Source: Pestalotiopsis fici W106-1
Taxonomy: Eukaryota; Ascomycota; Sordariomycetes; Amphisphaeriales; Sporocadaceae
Length of the DNA stretch: 64,000 nucleotides
Assembly: GCF_000516985.1 (NCBI RefSeq)
Contig: NW_006917100.1
Location: 349,479 to 413,478 of the forward strand
Direction of reading: 5' to 3'
The translations under genes were made by a program, and so were the position numbers. This document shows positions 21,189 to 33,056 of this stretch, one piece after another (position 1 is the stretch's first letter; each line of letters begins with the position of its first letter). Below the pieces are notes generated by a model that saw only the letters and a list, made by a program, of their open reading frames with translations, made no database searches and was not told where the DNA came from.

Positions 21189-21868
21189 CTTGAGGAATGT
21201 GGACTGGGTTGTTGTGTTTTATTCAGGTTTGTGTCGGCGAAAGATGGTGAGAGCGCGCGCGCGTAAAAGGGTTCGTGAGTGACTGATGAGAAGCTGTTGC
21301 GAAAATCGGGTTGGTAATGTGTAATGTTTAGCCGGCAGCTTATTATGCCTGCACCACTGTTGGTTGGCCGTCGCCGAGCTCCAGGGAATAAAGCGGGGAC
21401 CGGAATGCCGAGCTTGAGAGAAATCGAGACCCATCTCGTGGGGAAAGATACTTTGGTTTTATACTCGACGAGTCATTGTCTTGACTTGCTGTATTCCATA
21501 TATCCTACATATCAATAAATCATAGATATAGTGATTGGATTTTATGTCTATTTCATGCCCCAAATCTCTAGCTTTGTGTGTAAGCATCCCCTATTACTCA
21601 CATGGCAACCAGAACGACATACGCCACGTCGGAAAAGTACATGGCCCTACAACATGGAAAAGTCTTTGCACGAGCCAGGCAGAGGCAGGCAACACGACTC
21701 TCACTTTTAATCGTAGTGGCTTTACTACTAATAATTTGTTCGAATTTTCCCTTGTTCCATTATTAAAATCAAAATAGGGGAATCTTTATGCCGCAATCAA
21801 TCGACACCGGAACGCCGTATGAAAGAATAACCGTAGCCCGCCAAACAACTTGAGAGCAAGATTCAAGT
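21189..21868. other. Intergenic
   Basis: This 680-base stretch is the promoter side of the Isa2 gene and the 3' flank of the Sro7 gene. A GC-rich alternating segment near 21245-21262 is visible. I see nothing else. Confidence 0.5.
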
Positions 21869-24800
21869 TCACAAAAACTTGCTCTTGAGACCGCCAAAAA
21901 TCATATTTCTCTTCTGTTGTCCCACCCACTTGGAGGCATCCTCGGCCCATCGCTGACTGGTATCTGCTGCATTTTCCAATGCGTCACCAGTGAGGTTCAG
22001 CTTCTCCGTTCGTTCATTGAGTGACCTGGTCAGGTATTCACCCCATCCTTCTGCTCGCCTGGCATCAGCGTAGACCGGATTCATCTGTCCAGATGCGCCA
22101 CCCTGCTGCTCTGCGGCTGTAGCAGCAATCATGCGCTTGCTAGGTGGCCTATCTGGACCTCCAATGAGCAAATCAAGGTCGGTAGGTGTTATGTACTGCG
22201 TGCCCGATAGCCACTGGACGTTGGAGATTGTAGGGCGCGCCGGAATCCGCAGTCCTGGGTTGATCAGAATATCTGCCGTGTTTGAAATTTCTTGACCGGC
22301 ACCCCACACGTTCAATATGGCAAGTTCCGACGGGCCCGTCCAACAGAAAACGTTGCCATCTTCGTCGACAATGGTGTCGGTGCTGCGGCTGCCATCCATC
22401 ATCTTGAGTGGTGCACTTCCAATCTCCTTCAAGCCTGGAAGCGAAAAGGCCCGAGTCATGCGATCACCAAACACACCCACCAAGGCCATGCCATGCAGAT
22501 CGAGTTCAACAACAGACGCCGCATCGCACAGGTAGTCGTCAAATGATTTGGAAGCACCCTTGGCGGACGCGGGCTTGAAGATGCGAGCTTCGGTTTGGGT
22601 CACTATTTAGATGGGAAATTAAGTTAGCATCAAGTAGGTTTTGGCTAGGCATTTCAAGGGACAACATACCGACAACAAGCAATCCATTGACCTGCTTGCC
22701 CTCCCGCAGCCCAGCAACCGCATGACCAGTGGCGTACGCTGGCTTGCCAGTATCTGCCACGATTGGGCAGATGGCTACGACCTTGTCGCTCAGATGGGTC
22801 ACTCCGGCGACCTTGGCAGTGTATCCATTGCCTGCCGGGAGGAGGGTAAATGTAATGACCCGCCCTTGGTTCGTACCGACAAAGCAGCAGATGCTGGAGA
22901 ATTTGTCATTTTCCAGGGTCATGACACCAAATTGGATGACTGCTGGCCATTCCTTGGCACCTGCTGGGCCCTTGTCGCCCCTCAGAAAAGACGATCGCTT
23001 GTCTTGTTTGGCAAACTCTGCCATGGACACCTGTAAGATGACTGTAGGACCTCGCATATCAATGATGCTAAAGAAGCCATTCTCTGAGCCCACACCAATG
23101 AAGCCGACATCGGCAACTTTGACGACGGTTATGGGCCCCTGCATCATTTCATACAGCGAGTATGGCTGAAGACCTTGCTTCAGCGAGGGCTCTGCTCGGG
23201 AGCTGATATCTGTGAGGCCACCAGGGTTCGGGTCCAAGTGCTGTGTCTGATTTTTTCCATAGAACCGGTTACCATCCCATCGATATATAACCACTTCGCC
23301 ACCGCTCGTGCCCACTGCAAACTCTCCAGTGTTGGAAGCCATGCTCATCGACGTGATGTTAATGTCGTCAAAGCGATTCAAGGAGCGGGCAATGTCCACC
23401 TGCAGCTGAGTGGGATTCTCGATTTCGTCGCCATGTCCAACGTCCCAGATGCGAATTGTGCCGTCAGCGTGAGCTACCTGAATGATGCTTCTTCCAACAA
23501 ACTTGCGGTGCGGCAATGGTGCCTCTTTGCCTCCCTTCAACAGAAGCTCGCCTTGGTTGCGAGTTTCAATCATGCCCAACCACCTGGAGCGCTCCAGGGT
23601 TGTAACGGTAAACTTGACTGCAAAAGGATGCACAAATGACAGTGAGGGATGGAGCTGGTTCGTTGGCGAAATGGGGTATCCACTGGGGAAACTCAGAGTG
23701 AGCAGTTCGCCAGATGACAGGAGGGTCATGACAGCAATCGGGTCTTGCGCGCCAGCAAAATGAGGCGAGTATCGTGGCATCAAGTAGAAGTCGACAATCT
23801 CGGCACCAGACGGCGTCTCGAGGACATTTTGGCGTTTGCCTCTGCCGTAGTCGGCCAGGGCTTGCCAAGAGGATGTCTGATAATTGGGCGTGACACCGAG
23901 GTCGATGAACAATAACGCGTTCGCCGGCTGATCCAATGTCTGACCACCGGCAATCAGAAGTCCAGAATCCTCGGGGTTCTCTTTGCAGCACCAGGCGATG
24001 CGGACATACGGGTGCTTCGCACTTGAATTTCCAGAGTTTGGAACCGGCTTGTCAACATTGAAATCGTACAATGTTCGGGCCATGACAACTCTACCATCCT
24101 TGGCATCCCAAAACACGAGACTCCCATCCTCGTGAGCCGTAAGTATAAAGGTGCCAGTTGGATGCCAGACAGCGTGGGTGACCTTGGGCTTCCTCATGGA
24201 ATCGACAGCAATGGTGTTGCCTCCAGGAGCTCCCGGCGGGACCTGATATTCAAAGAACTGGGTCGCCTTGTTCTGCTTGAAGGAGTAGAGGGCGATGCCA
24301 TGGGTATATGCAATCATGAGCTTGCCAATATCCCGGGGGTGCAGCTGCATCGACACCAAACCAACAGCCCTGGCCTTGGAGTCATACTGAGGCCAGAAGT
24401 TGGGAAGCTTCAGGGGCGAGAGCCGTTCCCGGTCCAAATCATATGCGACTATCTCGCCGCTCGCAGTTCCCAAGAAGCACCAGTCCAGCATGGGATCGGT
24501 GACCATGGAAGTAATGACGCCCGGTGCATGGAAGCCCGTGATTCGCGACCCGGTGTCGAGGTTCCATATTATGATTTCGTTCTTGGTGTCGAGACTGATG
24601 AGCCGGTTGGCGCAGAATTGTAGGTCGGCAAAAGAGCAGGGCCGCGGTGGCACGAGGAACTTGTGTACTCGACTCTGGCCAAATACCTCGATACGGCCGG
24701 TTCCGAATTTCGACTGCTTGGTTCCGACTGCAATGAGAGATTGAACCGGTTCGTATGCGATACAACTACAGGTTTGCCAAGGTCAGTCATCCAACGAGCG

Positions 24801-24961
24801 TGCGCTCACCAAGTCTCACAACACGGTATGGTCGACACGAACCTGATCTGAGAGTTAATTCCGTAGCGAAAGCGATCGTCGGGCGCAAAGAGCTCTGGCA
24901 GGATGGCGGCCGACAAGTCATTTGACATGCCCGCCTGCTTGCCTCTTAGAAAGCTCGACAT
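21869..24961 (-). CDS. Lethal giant larvae/Sro7-family exocytosis protein
   Basis: Three exons (24961-24843, 24765-22670, 22602-21869) encode 982 residues. The introns are 77 and 67 nt with GTTCGT and GTATGT donors. Removing the first restores SCIAYEPVQSLIAVGTKQSKFG, the start of the first WD40-like propeller. Two seven-bladed propellers fill most of the protein, with segments such as TKNEIIIWNLDTGSRI and IIQVAHADGTIRIWDVGHGDE, ending in a tail of about 90 residues with NERTEKLNLTGDALENAADTSQRWAEDA. That tail resembles an R-SNARE-like helix, as in tomosyn/Sro7. In yeast Sro7 binds the t-SNARE Sec9 and Sec4, controlling fusion of secretory vesicles at sites of polarised growth. A role in hyphal-tip secretion is inferred. 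Confidence 0.93.
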
Positions 24962-25682
24962 GTTGAGGTGATGTGAGAGGGCTGTTGTATGTAGACGGGA
25001 AGCTGGGAATGGATACAGACAGACATTCGCCGACCTGTGGTGGTTCTCCCTGGCCGTCGGTCGGATCGAGTTCAGTCGGGGATTCTGAATCAACAATACA
25101 ACCGCCTTGCGTGTTTAGGCCACGCAAGCTCCGCTGTTTTGTTTGTTAGCTTTGAGGACCCTGAAATGATTGGGACCTGGGACCTTCATCAGCCCTTCAA
25201 CTTTCCCGTCTCTCAAGTGGAGGGGTTAAGGTACATGGACTGACTGACTGCTTCTGCGCTTGAACGGCACCAAAACTGGAGCAAGTTTTGGAGGGGCGCG
25301 ACGTCATTGGCAATAGCCAAGGGGGGCTTGGCTGGGCACTGTGCCGCTACAACCGGCAAAGCAAAACCAACCATAGCATAAGGGCTGGAGGGCACCATGT
25401 CTGCTATTCCGCCTCACTTAGGTACATTAAGGTACATACTAAAAATCCTTAAGCACTGCTATTTATAGGACCATCTCTACATCAAGTACCGACAATTGCG
25501 ACCACATTCTTGGTCGGATTCTCCTAGGGCTTGTTGACATCGTCGGGTTTTTTCATAACGTGGAAAGCGTTGTCCTATCAAGTCACAATTGATTTCAATT
25601 TACATATCCGTGGCAGTACAATTCGCTCCTAAATCCTGACATTATTTTCCTCTTGCTCTCCCGACTTAAGTTTTCCCTCAGA
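24962..25682. other. Intergenic, promoter of Sro7 gene
   Basis: This 721-base stretch lies between the start of the Sro7 gene and the stop of the helicase gene, both on the minus strand. No gene, repeat or clear site was found. Confidence 0.5.
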
Positions 25683-28600
25683 CTAGATGTCGAGTCTAGA
25701 AAAGTCTTGTGCCAATCGAACAAGCAAGTCATCATCCGCCTCCGAGTCAATGTCAAACGATTCAGCACAGTCCTCCTTGTGATTGTCCTGTCTGTCAATG
25801 ATGTGCTCTCCGGCAGGCGCATCACATTCGAAGCAGAACGTTGTGCAGGCTGCTTCTCTTTCAAGACTGAATGGATGGCCGTTGGCACATACATGCCAAT
25901 ACCCAGTCTTTTGAAACTCTTGACCAGACTGTTTCCATCTCGCACGTTTCGTTGAGCTGGATACAATGTGCCCAAATTTTGAGCTGGATAGCTCGCCTTG
26001 CACTGCTTCAACATCTTCAAGCAGATACGAGAGGCTCTCGTGTTTCAATACGAGGTCACGCGCTTCCTGTAGATGCCTCTCGGCCACTGCCGTGTCCTCT
26101 AATCCATTGGCGTGCTTGAGGGCACCAGAAACCTCCCTCGCGATGGTGATCATTTTTGCAATCAGAACATGAGCCTCCACCTCGTGTCGAGGGTAGCATG
26201 ATTGACGTGCAGTCGATACCACGAACTGGCACAAAAAGCGAAACTCATCAAGATTGATCGAGACGGTTGGCTTCTGCCCTTTCGTCTGGCGTCTGAAGCT
26301 CAGGAAATCCGCTAGTAAAACAACATTGCATCGGATCAAAAGTACAACTGCACTCAGCATGCTCTGGAGTCTGAGGCAGCAATCAGCCTGCCCGAATTTT
26401 GCACTGCGCTCTTGACTTTTGCCATTGGAAATCAAGTTGTCAAACCGTTTCTCTTCTGCTGTCATCTCACGCAGGAAATTATTCATCTGCAGCATCAGAG
26501 AGACTGCCGAGATGTAACGCCCCACGATCGCGTCGTGCACAGTCTGAATCATCTTGAATGGCTGGCCATCAATGACTAATCGGTTGTCTTTGCTTGCTAT
26601 GTGCGCAACCTGGTTCACCGAAACTGCATGAAGCAGAGACTTGTGCAGTGCATCTTGCTCGTCAAGCAATGCCAGCTCTAGAGCGACCAAGCGTCTGTGA
26701 GATGTACTGATGAAAGCGATCAATGATTCGCAGATACCGCTGTCAATTTTGGCCAAGTCATCGGCGACATGAAGAGCATTTTCGGTATCAAGATGGTCCG
26801 TTCCTCCCACTTGCTGAAATCTATTCTCGGCTGTGGTGATTGACACGCGAGTTTCTGGCTTGAGAACAGCTACAGGCTTCGATGCGTGGTTCTGGCTTGA
26901 CGCTGGTTTGGTTGTTGGTGAAGGTTCGCGTCGATTTCCGGCGGCGGGGCGCAATGTACTCCCGGCTGACGAAACATGATGCTTTTGATTGCGATGTGAA
27001 ATTGAATCGCAAGGGCCACATTGTTTCTGAAAGTGGCATGATTGTTTGCATTGATGGCCGCAGGAAAGAATCGCGCCACAAAGAGCCTGGCATTTTGTGG
27101 TGTCGTGAACGCCCTTGGTATGGCACGTTTCCATGCAAATATGGCTACATTGCAACGGCCTGCCGCACTTCTCTTTGCAACTCCCATTTATGAAGTGCTG
27201 CGCAGTGGACGCGAGAATTGTTCCGCCTTTGTGCCGCGGACATGGCAGTTCAAAGCTCGTGCCCACGTTCCCATCATTCTCCAACGTCTGTAGGACTTTC
27301 CACCACATGTCACTATGGACGTAAGTGTCAGAGTTGCCGATGATGATCATGCCATGCTTGGCGCGTGAAAGAAGGACATTGATACGGTTCTCTTGGTCCA
27401 AGAAACCACATTTTCCTTGCGGGTTACTCCGCACAAGTGACACAATGATCACGGAGGCTTCTTCTCCTTGGAAGTTGTCAACTGTTGCGACACGAATGCG
27501 CGGCTTCCCGAATGCTTTCCCCATGCTCACCATCAAGTTGCGGGTTTCGAGCTCAGCAGCGTCAAGATCATTCATGGTGATGTCATAGGTAAGCCCCAGC
27601 TGGGCTTTCAGCATTTGTAGCTGGCCTGCGTATGGAGTGAGTACTGCAATCTCACCACCACCGTAGACATTTTGGCGGTGCAGATGGGCGAGTACGGTCT
27701 TGACAACCTCCACCTCGAATCGATTGTGAAACGAAAAGTCTCCAGACCCACCGGACTTCGACTTGTCCTCAAACCTACTATGATGGTAGAAGTACAAGCG
27801 CCGCTTGAAACCGGCAAGGGGTGGATAGTCCTTGACGGTTTCTGCGTCCTGCAAGGTCGGGTACAACGTTGAGCGCACAAGATTAGCAATGGACGGGTGC
27901 ATTCGACGTTGTACGTTTAGCGTGTCAAATGGAATCCTCTTGTCGGAAAACATCAGCGGCTTGACCAACCTCTCGAACAAAGAGATGTCCCAGGACCACG
28001 GTTTGCCATCGGGGTTGGCTACCCGAAATGCCCAATTGTCTGCGCGTGGTCTGAGTTGTTGGTGATCACCAATGAGAATTAGATGCTCCAGATTCGGCAT
28101 GAGCGCAGATAATGTGTGTGCTTCAAGCACTTCGCCTGCCTCTTCACACAGCACCACTTTGCTACCCACGCTGCTGAGCATATCGCGGAACTTGGCGAGT
28201 CCGCTTGTTGTAACACCAACGACATCATACTCCCGGAGAATCCTAGCCCTGACATTTGACCAGCCCTTGTCAACAGCTTGGGCACATCTCTCGAATTCCT
28301 GGTTGAGTCTCATGATGACATCTTTCAGACCTTCGCGGCCGCCGTGATCGGCCGCGCTGAAGTCCTCCAAGGCTCTGATCACCTGTCCGGCCACTTTTCT
28401 GCGGGCCTTGGACCGTTTGCCGTTGGCGACCAATTCATTCTTCAGGGGCTGCGTAGTCTCCATGATCTTGGAGAGTGTCATCTCTCCGACAATGGCTGAT
28501 TTGCTGAAGGCTCCCAAACGAACAATTCGACGGATGCCTCTTCGATGGTACAGATGCTCCAGCAGCTGGTCCAGAGCATGGTTCGTTTGGCAGATGCAAA

Positions 28601-30494
28601 TGATCGGCCCGAGACCTGCTTTGGATTTATTCGCGAGAAGGATCTTAATGATTGCTTCTCCAGTGAAAGACTTTCCTGTCCCCGGTGGACCCTGGATAAG
28701 AGCAAGGCGACGACGCAGGGTGTTCAGAACTGCCGTGGCTTGGCCTTGGTCCAGAGTTGAACGTGCACATAACTGCTCCGTATTAGGCTCGTTTCGAACA
28801 CAATAAGATAAACTGCTGTCGTTCTTTGTAAGAGACCGCAGGTCCAGCTGAAGATTTGTTGTGTATGCTGGCGGCGCAACGTGCTCATCTGCCCTGCTTT
28901 GACCTGCATCGCCCACGAGATATTCGCTCAGAGGCGCATGCCCATCAGCGTACATGGCTTGTAGTGCCATGAGCATTGGCTTGAACGAAGGCAGGAGGAC
29001 AGATGGAAACTCAACCAAACGTACTCCCTGTACTGCACCACCTGAGAAACTCAAGATGAAATCTATATCGGCGTTTACAGGATTGATGGGATTCAGAACG
29101 GCGTACGCATGTGTACTGGATGAGAAGAGGGTTCTTTTTGGATCGTAGTTTCGAGGGCGCTTCTTCTTGTTCTTGTCCTTCTTCTCATGCAATTGGGCAA
29201 ATGTTCGACATGTCGCTCGAGAAACAAGGCAAAACATGGCGTGAGATTTGCCAATAATGACTACCAGTCGTTCCCAGTCAAGGTTCTGTGTATCTACCCA
29301 CCATTGTTCCCGATGGGCCGGCGTGCGGCGAGCGGCAACCTCGGTCGGTTGGTCGGTAGAAATGTGCAGCTCAAATCCATCTTGTCTGTCATAGGAGACT
29401 CGAAGGCTTCTCAAAGTGTACTCATTTGTTCGCACATGGTTGCCTTCGCTGTACGTAGAAGTGCTGCCTGAACTTTTCTGCAAATATTGCTTGATGACAT
29501 TACAGATTGGGCCCAACTGATCTTCTCGTAGAAGGCGAAAATGCCTATCAAGCAATCCCCGAAAGCCGCTCACATGCCACGATGATGAGTCGTAAAGTGG
29601 GGCATATGGAAGTCTCTTTGCAAGAATCTCACCAACTGTGGGAAGAATGCGGATATCCATGATACTCGCGTGGTCATTGTCGTGTCGTGGTCCGCGAGGA
29701 GAGAGTTCGCCCGGAGGATCATAACCAACAAAATCCTGCTGCTGAGCCAGGCCTACAGGATGCGTCTTGGCTTTTTTGCGGGTCTGGAGAATGTGATCCA
29801 GAGTTTCCTTGGCACTGCTCAGTCGTTGTAGATTTCCGGGCAAGTTGTCACAGTGACCATGAAGTTCTTGCACTGTTGTGCGCAAAGCAGAAGACAATGA
29901 GTCCACCGATGTATCGCTCAGGATTTGCTTGAGAATCTTTGACGAAAGATCAAGGAGGTCCTCGACAATGACCAAATTGGATCCCTCATCCGTCGCGATA
30001 AAAATGGAAGTCACGCAACAGACATGTTTGTAAACTGCTTCGATGTAGTTCGAAGTCGAGTTCAAGAGAAAATCGTGAATCGCGCGAAGTGGGCGCTCAT
30101 GGGCGGTTGTGAAGGCATCGCGATGGGCGATGACCTGGAAGAATGGTTGCAGCAGCAACTGCCAGTGTCGAACCTGTAGTCTGGAAGTCTTTGGGATGGC
30201 GTCAATCATCTCCTTGATGCGTTCTAAGCCTTCATCAGAGGCGAGTTTTCGAACGACGTGGAGATGCAGGGAATCCTTCGTCTTGGCTAGCTGCAGAGCT
30301 GTTTGAAAAAGTTCCGCCAGCTTTGAGCCAAGAGGTTCAGCAGGGCCTTTTCGCATGAAACTGGGAACTGGAAAGAGTTGATTGAATCGATGAACAGTAA
30401 GCTGCAAATCATGATCCTCGGCAACCGATGCTGCTGGAGGAGGGTTGAATGCAGAGCCACCGCTGTGCGGCGATGGCGTCGGCGTCGGCAGCAT
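25683..30494 (-). CDS. ZNFX1/Hrr1-like SF1 RNA helicase with NF-X1 and RZ-type zinc fingers
   Basis: A single frame of 1603 residues starts at ATG 30494 (MLPTPTPSPHSGG). The frame is open for 38 more codons upstream but begins there with GTG, so an upstream exon is possible but not needed. The Upf1-like helicase core has Walker A GPPGTGKS near residue 600, the Walker B variant CEEAGEV near 780, QLRPRAD, and the C-terminal VDNFQGEE and LSRAKHG motifs. A Cys/His-rich block follows (CKEKCGRPLQCSHICMETC and CGAILSCGHQCKQSC), a short NF-X1 zinc-finger array. Near residue 1530 a GYWHVCANGHPF...CFEC segment matches the RZ zinc finger of ZNFX1 and RNF213. Fungal relatives such as S. pombe Hrr1 act with RNA-dependent RNA polymerase in RNAi and heterochromatin; a similar role is inferred. 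Confidence 0.9.
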   Translation of the reverse strand: MLPTPTPSPHSGGSAFNPPPAASVAEDHDLQLTVHRFNQLFPVPSFMRKGPAEPLGSKLAELFQTALQLAKTKDSLHLHVVRKLASDEGLERIKEMIDAIPKTSRLQVRHWQLLLQPFFQVIAHRDAFTTAHERPLRAIHDFLLNSTSNYIEAVYKHVCCVTSIFIATDEGSNLVIVEDLLDLSSKILKQILSDTSVDSLSSALRTTVQELHGHCDNLPGNLQRLSSAKETLDHILQTRKKAKTHPVGLAQQQDFVGYDPPGELSPRGPRHDNDHASIMDIRILPTVGEILAKRLPYAPLYDSSSWHVSGFRGLLDRHFRLLREDQLGPICNVIKQYLQKSSGSTSTYSEGNHVRTNEYTLRSLRVSYDRQDGFELHISTDQPTEVAARRTPAHREQWWVDTQNLDWERLVVIIGKSHAMFCLVSRATCRTFAQLHEKKDKNKKKRPRNYDPKRTLFSSSTHAYAVLNPINPVNADIDFILSFSGGAVQGVRLVEFPSVLLPSFKPMLMALQAMYADGHAPLSEYLVGDAGQSRADEHVAPPAYTTNLQLDLRSLTKNDSSLSYCVRNEPNTEQLCARSTLDQGQATAVLNTLRRRLALIQGPPGTGKSFTGEAIIKILLANKSKAGLGPIICICQTNHALDQLLEHLYHRRGIRRIVRLGAFSKSAIVGEMTLSKIMETTQPLKNELVANGKRSKARRKVAGQVIRALEDFSAADHGGREGLKDVIMRLNQEFERCAQAVDKGWSNVRARILREYDVVGVTTSGLAKFRDMLSSVGSKVVLCEEAGEVLEAHTLSALMPNLEHLILIGDHQQLRPRADNWAFRVANPDGKPWSWDISLFERLVKPLMFSDKRIPFDTLNVQRRMHPSIANLVRSTLYPTLQDAETVKDYPPLAGFKRRLYFYHHSRFEDKSKSGGSGDFSFHNRFEVEVVKTVLAHLHRQNVYGGGEIAVLTPYAGQLQMLKAQLGLTYDITMNDLDAAELETRNLMVSMGKAFGKPRIRVATVDNFQGEEASVIIVSLVRSNPQGKCGFLDQENRINVLLSRAKHGMIIIGNSDTYVHSDMWWKVLQTLENDGNVGTSFELPCPRHKGGTILASTAQHFINGSCKEKCGRPLQCSHICMETCHTKGVHDTTKCQALCGAILSCGHQCKQSCHFQKQCGPCDSISHRNQKHHVSSAGSTLRPAAGNRREPSPTTKPASSQNHASKPVAVLKPETRVSITTAENRFQQVGGTDHLDTENALHVADDLAKIDSGICESLIAFISTSHRRLVALELALLDEQDALHKSLLHAVSVNQVAHIASKDNRLVIDGQPFKMIQTVHDAIVGRYISAVSLMLQMNNFLREMTAEEKRFDNLISNGKSQERSAKFGQADCCLRLQSMLSAVVLLIRCNVVLLADFLSFRRQTKGQKPTVSINLDEFRFLCQFVVSTARQSCYPRHEVEAHVLIAKMITIAREVSGALKHANGLEDTAVAERHLQEARDLVLKHESLSYLLEDVEAVQGELSSSKFGHIVSSSTKRARWKQSGQEFQKTGYWHVCANGHPFSLEREAACTTFCFECDAPAGEHIIDRQDNHKEDCAESFDIDSEADDDLLVRLAQDFSRLDI

Positions 30495-32160
30495 GATTGC
30501 AGGTGTCAATGGTTCAACAAAGAATTGAAGGTATGGCGAAGGACACAAGACATTGTGCCAAAGACTTGGGAACTCGAAGATGGCTTCTTGATGAGTTGCA
30601 CAAAACACGGTGGTTTAGCAGGAGGGGAGTAGTGTAGAGGAAGGGCCCAGCACAACCAACATTGAAAGGCGGAAAAAGATTTTTTTCTTTTGGTAATTCC
30701 CACGGTCTGACTGGGAAGGCGCGCCGGTGGATGGCGATATCGCGTTTGATAGATGTGAAACCAGACTGGAGTAAGTAGTTGCCTGGCTTCGAAGCTCTTG
30801 TCATTGTTATTCGCTGCTTGATTATACCAACGGAATAATAGATCCAGCCTGGCAGTCTCTTTCTCTTTCAGTTCTCGCGTTTCACTTGATTAACGACGCG
30901 CTGTGGGCCTTACCCATAGAAGGAATGTGTGTTCCTCTCCATTACTCACAGCGCCTTTGGCCTGGCTCAAGCATCGGAGTCCAGTATTGAATGTAGTGGC
31001 CGAATTACGCAGATACCAATGAGTACTGTCAGGATGGATGATGGTCGTGACATGCCTGGAATATTTGATACAGCTCGTTCCTTCCTTTTCAGTGCAAACC
31101 TTCGTGAACCCCGTAGGATTGATTGATAACCTGAGAATCGCTACCCGATTTCAGGATCATCATGCCGTTGGCTGCCCTTTTCGTGACATGCCCTTATTAT
31201 TTGCTATTGTCTTTGCAAATAGAATAATTAAAATTTTAATAATGCAAAAGGTAATGAAGTCAGCCATTTTCTTTTTGTCTCTTTCTCTTTTTTCTCTCTT
31301 TCTTTTTCTTTTTCTTCTTTTTTTCCTTTTCCGTCTTTACGTGTCTTTTCCCTACTTTTGTCTTTTTTTTCCTTTCTCTTTTTTTATTCCTCATTGAAAA
31401 GAAATTAATTAGCTGATACATTAATAAGGTAACTCAGCGGAAGTCAAAGATCGAGCGTTTGGTTCGGCCACATCACGTCGAACCATGAGAAGGGTGCCAG
31501 AACCAAATAAACCAAGAACGGGGTTCTTCCACCGGACCGGTGTCCATCAGGACTAGATATGGCAAAGTGTTTTAATGTTCAACTATGCCCCTTGGTTCTA
31601 AGTCCCTAGGAACTGTGCGTGAATCCATTCGTCCTTCTCGAGATAATACTGTCAGCAAGGAGCCATGGACCATGTCTCCTTACTCTAATCGGCAAGCCAG
31701 CTACAAGGCTTTCCACGGAAAGACATTGGGCCTGACATGATCTGCACTTTTGTTTTGAAGTGTGGTCTTCCAAAATGTAATAAAGAACAAGCATCGATTG
31801 CGCATAGTTTTTTTTTTTTTTTTTGTTTTTTTTTTCATTATCAATCATTGATTTCATCCTTTCCCTCGCCCTGGAAAAGTCATTATTCATTGTAGATGTC
31901 TTAATCGCAGAGTGTTTCGTAGCTAGCGCAAAGATGTATGGAATATGGCTACCCGGCATCGCGACCCCGCCTTTTGCTAAGCTCCGGGGTCAGCCGGACT
32001 TGAAACTATCCGCGGCCAAACCCCGAGCCGGGGCGGGATTAGGTTGCTGATCTCAAATATGAATATTTATAAAAGAATACTGCTTTCTTGTCTTCATGAT
32101 CCAAGTCTGAAACGACGTCTCCACTAACTACAGCTGGCTGAATAGTTAAAATCTATAACC
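30495..32160. other. Intergenic with pyrimidine tract and DJ-1 promoter
   Basis: This 1.67-kb region is a divergent promoter between the helicase and the DJ-1-like gene. It contains a T/C-rich tract at about 31267-31392, a run of 27 nearly pure T at 31808-31835, and a GC-rich block at 31975-32040 with paired CGG sites just before the TATA box of the DJ-1-like gene. No coding region is supported. Confidence 0.5.
31983..32074 (+). promoter_or_regulatory. Candidate Zn2Cys6 sites and TATA box of the DJ-1-like gene
   Basis: A TCCGG-N6-CCGGA palindrome (31983-31998) contains a CGG-N6-CCG pair, the spacing used by Ppr1/UaY-type zinc-cluster regulators. A second inverted pair CCCCG-AGC-CGGGG lies at 32021-32033 and TATAAAA at 32068-32074, 87 bases before the ATG. 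Regulation by a zinc-cluster factor is inference. Confidence 0.4.
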
Positions 32161-33056
32161 ATGGCTTTAAACACCACCCGTAAGTTGTCCCATTGGCATC
32201 CTTTGCCTGTCGAACAAAAAGCTAACATGAATGAAAGCACCCAAACGCTTCGGGATCCTCTTGTATCCTGGGTTCGAAGCTCTCGACGCCTTTGGCCCTA
32301 TGGAGGTCGTCAATGACCTGTCCCGCGAGCATGACATCACCTTGTCCGTCATTGCCGCATCCAGGGACCCGGTCTCGACCTTGTGGAAGGGTGTGCACAA
32401 GGTTGGCCAGAGCGTTATGCCCACGCACACCTTTGCCGACGACCCAGAACTCGACGTGCTCTTGATCCCGGGAGGCGTAAGTAACTTCCAGTGTCATTTC
32501 TCCCCTTCTCTGGGTTGTCTCATGAGCAAGCATTGCCCAAAATGGTTCTGCAAAAGAGCAGACTTGGACAAACTGCTCAAAAGAGCTGCTTCCAGCTCAT
32601 TTATCTACCCGAACAGGCGATTGCTAACACATGTTGTTGCAGTGGGGCGGGTTCGAGTCGGATGCGGCCACGCGCGACTACATCCGCCAGGTGGTGCCCA
32701 AGCTGGGCAGCAGCCTCATCACCGTCTGCAACGGCTCTGCGCTGGTGGCGCAGACGGGCATCCTCGACGGCAAGACGGCCACGACCAACAAGGCCTACTG
32801 GAAGGAGTGTACCGCGAGCGGGCCCAAGACGAGCTGGGTTGCCAAGGCGAGATGGGTCCGCGACGGCAACATTTGGACTTCGTCGGGCGTCAGTGCCGGT
32901 ATCGACGTGACGCTGGCCTTTGTCGCTACCTATTTCGGCGAGGATGTGGCGACGAGCATTGCGAATAACATGGAATTCAGCCGGGCCCCGTCGTCTACTG
33001 ATGATCCGTTTGCATCCTTGTACAAGTGTCAGGATGTCCCACCAGTATCTTCGTAG
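32161..33056 (+). CDS. DJ-1/PfpI family, isocyanide hydratase-like
   Basis: Three exons (32161-32179, 32238-32476, 32643-33056) encode 223 residues. The first exon has only 19 nt (MALNTT plus one base) and the second intron is 166 nt, long for this genome. The fold is DJ-1/PfpI: LLYPGFEALDAFGPMEVV near the N-terminus, LLIPGGWGGFES, and the nucleophile elbow with C115 in ITVCNGSALVA. D23 matches the aspartate used by bacterial isocyanide hydratase, and the later WTSSGVSAGIDVTLAFV segment is typical of that subgroup. The expected reaction is hydration of an isocyanide to an N-formamide, but substrate is unproven in most fungal members. The neighbouring nitrilase gene, 640 bases downstream on the same strand, acts on the isomeric C-N triple bond. 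Confidence 0.88.

Noticed and set aside
30495..30608. N-terminal extension of the helicase to 30608
   Set aside because: The first codon of the extension is GTG, not ATG; the first ATG in frame is at 30494.
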